Shown piece by piece: positions 44,536 to 46,855 of a stretch of DNA of 46,855 nucleotides. Every line of letters starts with the position of its first letter. Within the stretch, counting starts at the first letter, position 1. Below the pieces are notes generated by a model that did no database searches, was not told the DNA's origin, and was given only the letters and a program-made list of their open reading frames with translations. Location of the stretch: NCBI GenBank assembly GCA_905215445.1, contig CAJMPZ010000010.1, positions 1 through 46,855 of the forward strand, read 5' to 3'. The position numbers and the translations under genes were made by a program. The DNA is from an uncultured bacterium (GTDB lineage Bacteria > Actinomycetota > Coriobacteriia > Coriobacteriales > Coriobacteriaceae).

Positions 44536-44565
44536 TTTGACCTGCGATTTCATCGCAACGTCAAA
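44536..44565 (+). terminator. Hairpin after the Nudix-Vsr gene
   Basis: TTTGAC-C-TGCGAT (44536-44548) pairs with ATCGCA-AC-GTCAAA (44552-44565). TTTTCTTT comes only 15 nt later, so it is a weak terminator. The string GACCTGCGATTT also occurs in both 286-bp repeats. Confidence 0.45.
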
Positions 44566-44688
44566 CCTCATTAAGCTTTTCTTTAGCGCTTCTTTGCAGC
44601 AGCCGCGGCATAATACTGCCAACGCACGGGACCTAGCAGCAGACCCCGTGCGCAACCTTTTGGTGGACATCGAGGAGGCCGCATAAGC

Positions 44689-44898
44689 ATGCATTCTTCC
44701 AATGACGCAGCACAGCAGCCATCCCTAAAACATGCAGACCTTTTCTCCTTCCCCCCGACACAGAGAAACGGCCTCCTCGACTCCCCCACCACAAAAACCA
44801 AGCGCTCAGCCGATCAGAGCCTCAACTTACGAGCATCCTTCGAGAAGCTCCAAGCATCCCTAGACAAGGCGTTCCCCGAACAGGCAAGAGCAATCTAA
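44689..44898 (+). CDS. Small hypothetical protein
   Basis: 69 aa, polar, no recognised domain; it begins MHSSNDAAQQPSLKHADLF and ends KLQASLDKAFPEQARAI. GAGGAGG lies 11 nt before the ATG, a little far. It precedes the AraC gene by 25 bp. Lower-GC codon choice than neighbours makes coding uncertain. Confidence 0.4.
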   Translation: MHSSNDAAQQPSLKHADLFSFPPTQRNGLLDSPTTKTKRSADQSLNLRASFEKLQASLDKAFPEQARAI

Positions 44899-44911
44899 GC
44901 CCATCGCGCTT

Positions 44912-44917
44912 TATACT
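44912..44917 (+). promoter_or_regulatory. -10 element directly before the AraC start
   Basis: TATACT ends 6 nt before the ATG at 44924, so transcription would begin at or next to the start codon, giving a leaderless mRNA. No clear -35 is visible 17 bp upstream. Confidence 0.4.
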
Positions 44918-44923
44918 GATGCC

Positions 44924-45862
44924 ATGCGAAACATGGATCACATAGAATTGCACCGCGGAGGACGCGAGGAAGCGTTTCCCGAGACCGCCGAAGACTGGCC
45001 CTATATTGCCGAACGCGCAGAATTCGCTCGCTATCCGGGCAATTCCGTCCCCTGGCACTGGCATTCCGAAGTTGAGCTTTTCTACATGGAGCAGGGAGCG
45101 ATCGACTATCGAACGCACGCGGCTCATGAGCACGTACGCTTTGAGGAAGGGTCCGCCGGCTTTATCAACGGCGGCGTTTTGCACAGCACGCTGCAATCAC
45201 CCAATTCGGCGCCAGCCATTCAAATGCTGCATATCTTTCAGCCGTCGATGCTCGGCGATCCCGCGGGGCGTCTCCAAAAGCGCTACATCAACCCATTGCT
45301 TCAATGTCGAGGCGTCGATGTGCTCAAATGGTCGCCCACCAATCCCGACGATATGCCCTTTATCGATTTGCTAAAGAGCTCCTTTAGCCACGACCTTCAA
45401 CGGCCGCAGAACGAGATGGCGCTTCGAAATAGTTTGTCAGAGCTCTGGATTCAGATTAACGCCAAGACCGAACCGCTCTTTTCTTCCGACGGCGCCTCTT
45501 GGATGACCAGCCGCGACGTACAGTTCAAGGCAATCCTGGACTTTATCCGCGCAAACTATGCAGCCGCTATAGATGTGCCCCAGATGGCATCTGCAGCCGG
45601 CGTAAGCGAAAGAGAGTGTTACCGCATTATCGAAACTTGTGCAGGAACGACCCCGGCGGCATATCTACGCGCATACCGCATAAACCGTGCTTGCGAACTT
45701 TTGGCACACACCACGCGAACGGTACAGACAGTCGCGCGCCAATGCGGATTTATAACAGCAAGCCATCTTGGCCAGGTATTTAAAGAACAAATGGGGTGCA
45801 CTCCTTCGAGCTATCGAGCAGCGAGGCAGAATCTCGATAGCACCAGGCAGAAATCCCGCTAG
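44924..45862 (+). CDS. AraC-family regulator with cupin sensor
   Basis: 312 aa. The N-terminal cupin fold includes VPWHWHSEVELFYMEQG and HVRFEEGSAGFINGGVLHS, typical of sugar-sensing AraC proteins. The C-terminal double helix-turn-helix covers about 205-300: VPQMASAAGVSERECYRIIE and then VQTVARQCGFITASHLGQVF. No Shine-Dalgarno precedes the ATG, but a -10 box does. Target genes are unknown; the HAD phosphatase gene 56 bp downstream may be in the same transcript. Confidence 0.85.
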   Translation: MRNMDHIELHRGGREEAFPETAEDWPYIAERAEFARYPGNSVPWHWHSEVELFYMEQGAIDYRTHAAHEHVRFEEGSAGFINGGVLHSTLQSPNSAPAIQMLHIFQPSMLGDPAGRLQKRYINPLLQCRGVDVLKWSPTNPDDMPFIDLLKSSFSHDLQRPQNEMALRNSLSELWIQINAKTEPLFSSDGASWMTSRDVQFKAILDFIRANYAAAIDVPQMASAAGVSERECYRIIETCAGTTPAAYLRAYRINRACELLAHTTRTVQTVARQCGFITASHLGQVFKEQMGCTPSSYRAARQNLDSTRQKSR

Positions 45863-45918
45863 CCCTTCTTCTGTCACTGCATCAAACTTGCAGGCAAACA
45901 ACAGAGAGGAGCAATCAT

Positions 45919-46542
45919 ATGAAGCACTTTGACCATATCGTATTTGACGTTGATGGGACATTGGCAGATACAAAAGAAAGCGTTCTGTCATCGCTTGTCC
46001 AGATTGTCCAAGAAGAGACCAGCAAAACGCTTCCCCGACACGAGCTTGACTTTGCCCTCGGCATACCCGGCAAGGATGCCCTTGAGAAACTTGGGATCTA
46101 CTCGCAGGCAACGTTGGATCGCTGGTGCCAAGTTGCCGCCAGCTTTAAAAGCACCATCAGCGTGTTTCCAGGTTTGCTTGAAGTCATCGCAACGCTCGCC
46201 GATAGCGGCTGCAAACTTGGCATCGTCTCCTCACGTGCGCGCGACGAATACGCAAAAGAAATTGCACCCCTTGGTTTCGATAAGTATTTTGAGCACATCA
46301 TCCTTGTCGAAGACACAACCGAACATAAACCCGCACCCGCACCCATGCTCGAATATCTCCGACGTGCGGGCGCGAATCCTGGCAACGTCGTCTACGTTGG
46401 CGACACCGTCTACGACGAACAATGCGCAACTTCAGCAGGGGTCAGTTTTGCCCGAGCAGCATGGGGATCACACCAAGATATCCCAAACGCCACCTACAAC
46501 CTCAAAACCCCCAACGACCTACTAACCCTAACAACCAAATAA
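45919..46542 (+). CDS. HAD-superfamily phosphatase, phosphoglycolate-phosphatase-like
   Basis: 207 aa. Motif I FDVDGTLADT carries the nucleophile Asp, motif II is GIVSSRA, motif III Lys is in EHKPAPAPM and motif IV is VGDTVYDEQCA. The alpha-helical cap sits between motifs I and II, as in subfamily IA enzymes. The substrate cannot be assigned. GAGAGGAG lies 8 nt before the ATG. The tail is poor in Gly/Ala and rich in Asn/Thr, unlike the core. Confidence 0.85.
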   Translation: MKHFDHIVFDVDGTLADTKESVLSSLVQIVQEETSKTLPRHELDFALGIPGKDALEKLGIYSQATLDRWCQVAASFKSTISVFPGLLEVIATLADSGCKLGIVSSRARDEYAKEIAPLGFDKYFEHIILVEDTTEHKPAPAPMLEYLRRAGANPGNVVYVGDTVYDEQCATSAGVSFARAAWGSHQDIPNATYNLKTPNDLLTLTTK

Positions 46543-46569
46543 CCCACGCGTCCCACCCTTTCAGCCCCA

Positions 46570-46855
46570 ACACCACAAGGGCGATTGAGCAGGACGGTTT
46601 GGGCGGGTCCCCGTACTTAGTTTCCAAAATCATTCCGCAGCGCGAAGGCTTCTTATTATTTTCAGACCTAACGCCACAAGGGCGACGACCTCGAGTAGGT
46701 CAACCTGGGAGGGACGAGGGCTTAGTCCCCCAATCTTTCCGCAGGGAGCAAAAAGCCTCGCCGCACGAAGTGCGCAGCGAGGCTTTTTGCATGCCCGAGG
46801 ACGATATAATCCTGGAAGTTTCTTTCACATGGGCAATCTGGTCTAAATATTGACT
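46570..46855 (+). repeat. Nested palindromic element, copy C, with a preceding half copy
   Basis: Core copy: inner stem 46748-46761 with 46777-46790 (14 bp perfect), cap CGCAC-GAA-GTGCG then CA, left loop TTTCCGCAGGGA, right loop ATGCCCGAGGAC (46791-46802). The outer stem is not preserved. Upstream, a half copy TTTCCAAAATCATTCCGCAG (46621-46640) repeats the left side; both are preceded by CCACAAGGGCGA and CTTAG. No gene is visible to the window end. Confidence 0.8.

Overview
The window is GC-rich, compact bacterial chromosome with no rRNA, tRNA, CRISPR array, phage gene or transposase that I can recognise. Gene content (pyruvate formate-lyase, sucrose PTS with GH32 enzymes, agmatine deiminase with two related permeases, membrane-anchored LuxR regulators, a long-insertion heterodimeric ABC exporter) and the style of its intergenic palindromes suggest a gut Actinomycetota of class Coriobacteriia, most likely Collinsella. 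That assignment is inference from content, not a search.

Layout. 1-1.0 kb: homoserine kinase. 1.2-4.2 kb: a lower-GC accessory patch with an XRE regulator, a membrane zinc-ribbon protein and an overlapping DUF3990/HTH pair resembling a toxin-antitoxin module. 4.2-9.0 kb, minus strand: engB, mtnN, a beta-lactamase-fold serine hydrolase, PFL activase and a DegV protein. 9.2-14.9 kb, minus: a sucrose/fructoside operon (two GH32 proteins, EIIBC, LacI-type repressor) with four copies of a shared operator. 15.1-17.5 kb, minus: a pyruvate formate-lyase split into a 683-aa catalytic polypeptide and a separate 83-aa glycyl-radical domain. 18.0-19.9 kb, minus: 2-keto-3-deoxygluconate permease and an SDR dehydrogenase. 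20.1-24.8 kb, plus: MarR plus heterodimeric ABC exporter, translationally coupled. 25.4-29.0 kb: DAHP synthase, GNAT, DUF4143 ATPase. 29.2-40.0 kb: MATE, amidohydrolase, and an agmatine locus (APC permease, agmatine deiminase, APC permease) flanked by two paralogous membrane LuxR regulators. 40.3-43.3 kb: FtsX-type permease and its ATPase. 43.5-46.5 kb: a Nudix-Vsr fusion protein, a small ORF, an AraC regulator and a HAD phosphatase.

The physiology fits a fermenter: sucrose/fructosides enter by PTS and are hydrolysed, KDG from uronates is imported, pyruvate is cleaved by the two-part PFL with its activase, and agmatine is deiminated with amine exchange.

The most unusual signals are (1) the naturally split PFL; (2) a family of nested palindromes at 1008-1118, 15004-15133 and about 46620-46810, whose stems differ in sequence but which share internal-loop sequences and a GAA triloop; (3) the Nudix-Vsr fusion; and (4) several other intergenic repeat families, including a 286-bp element present twice, each time between convergent genes. 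Many annotated starts were chosen from ribosome-binding sites and are shorter than the longest open frame.
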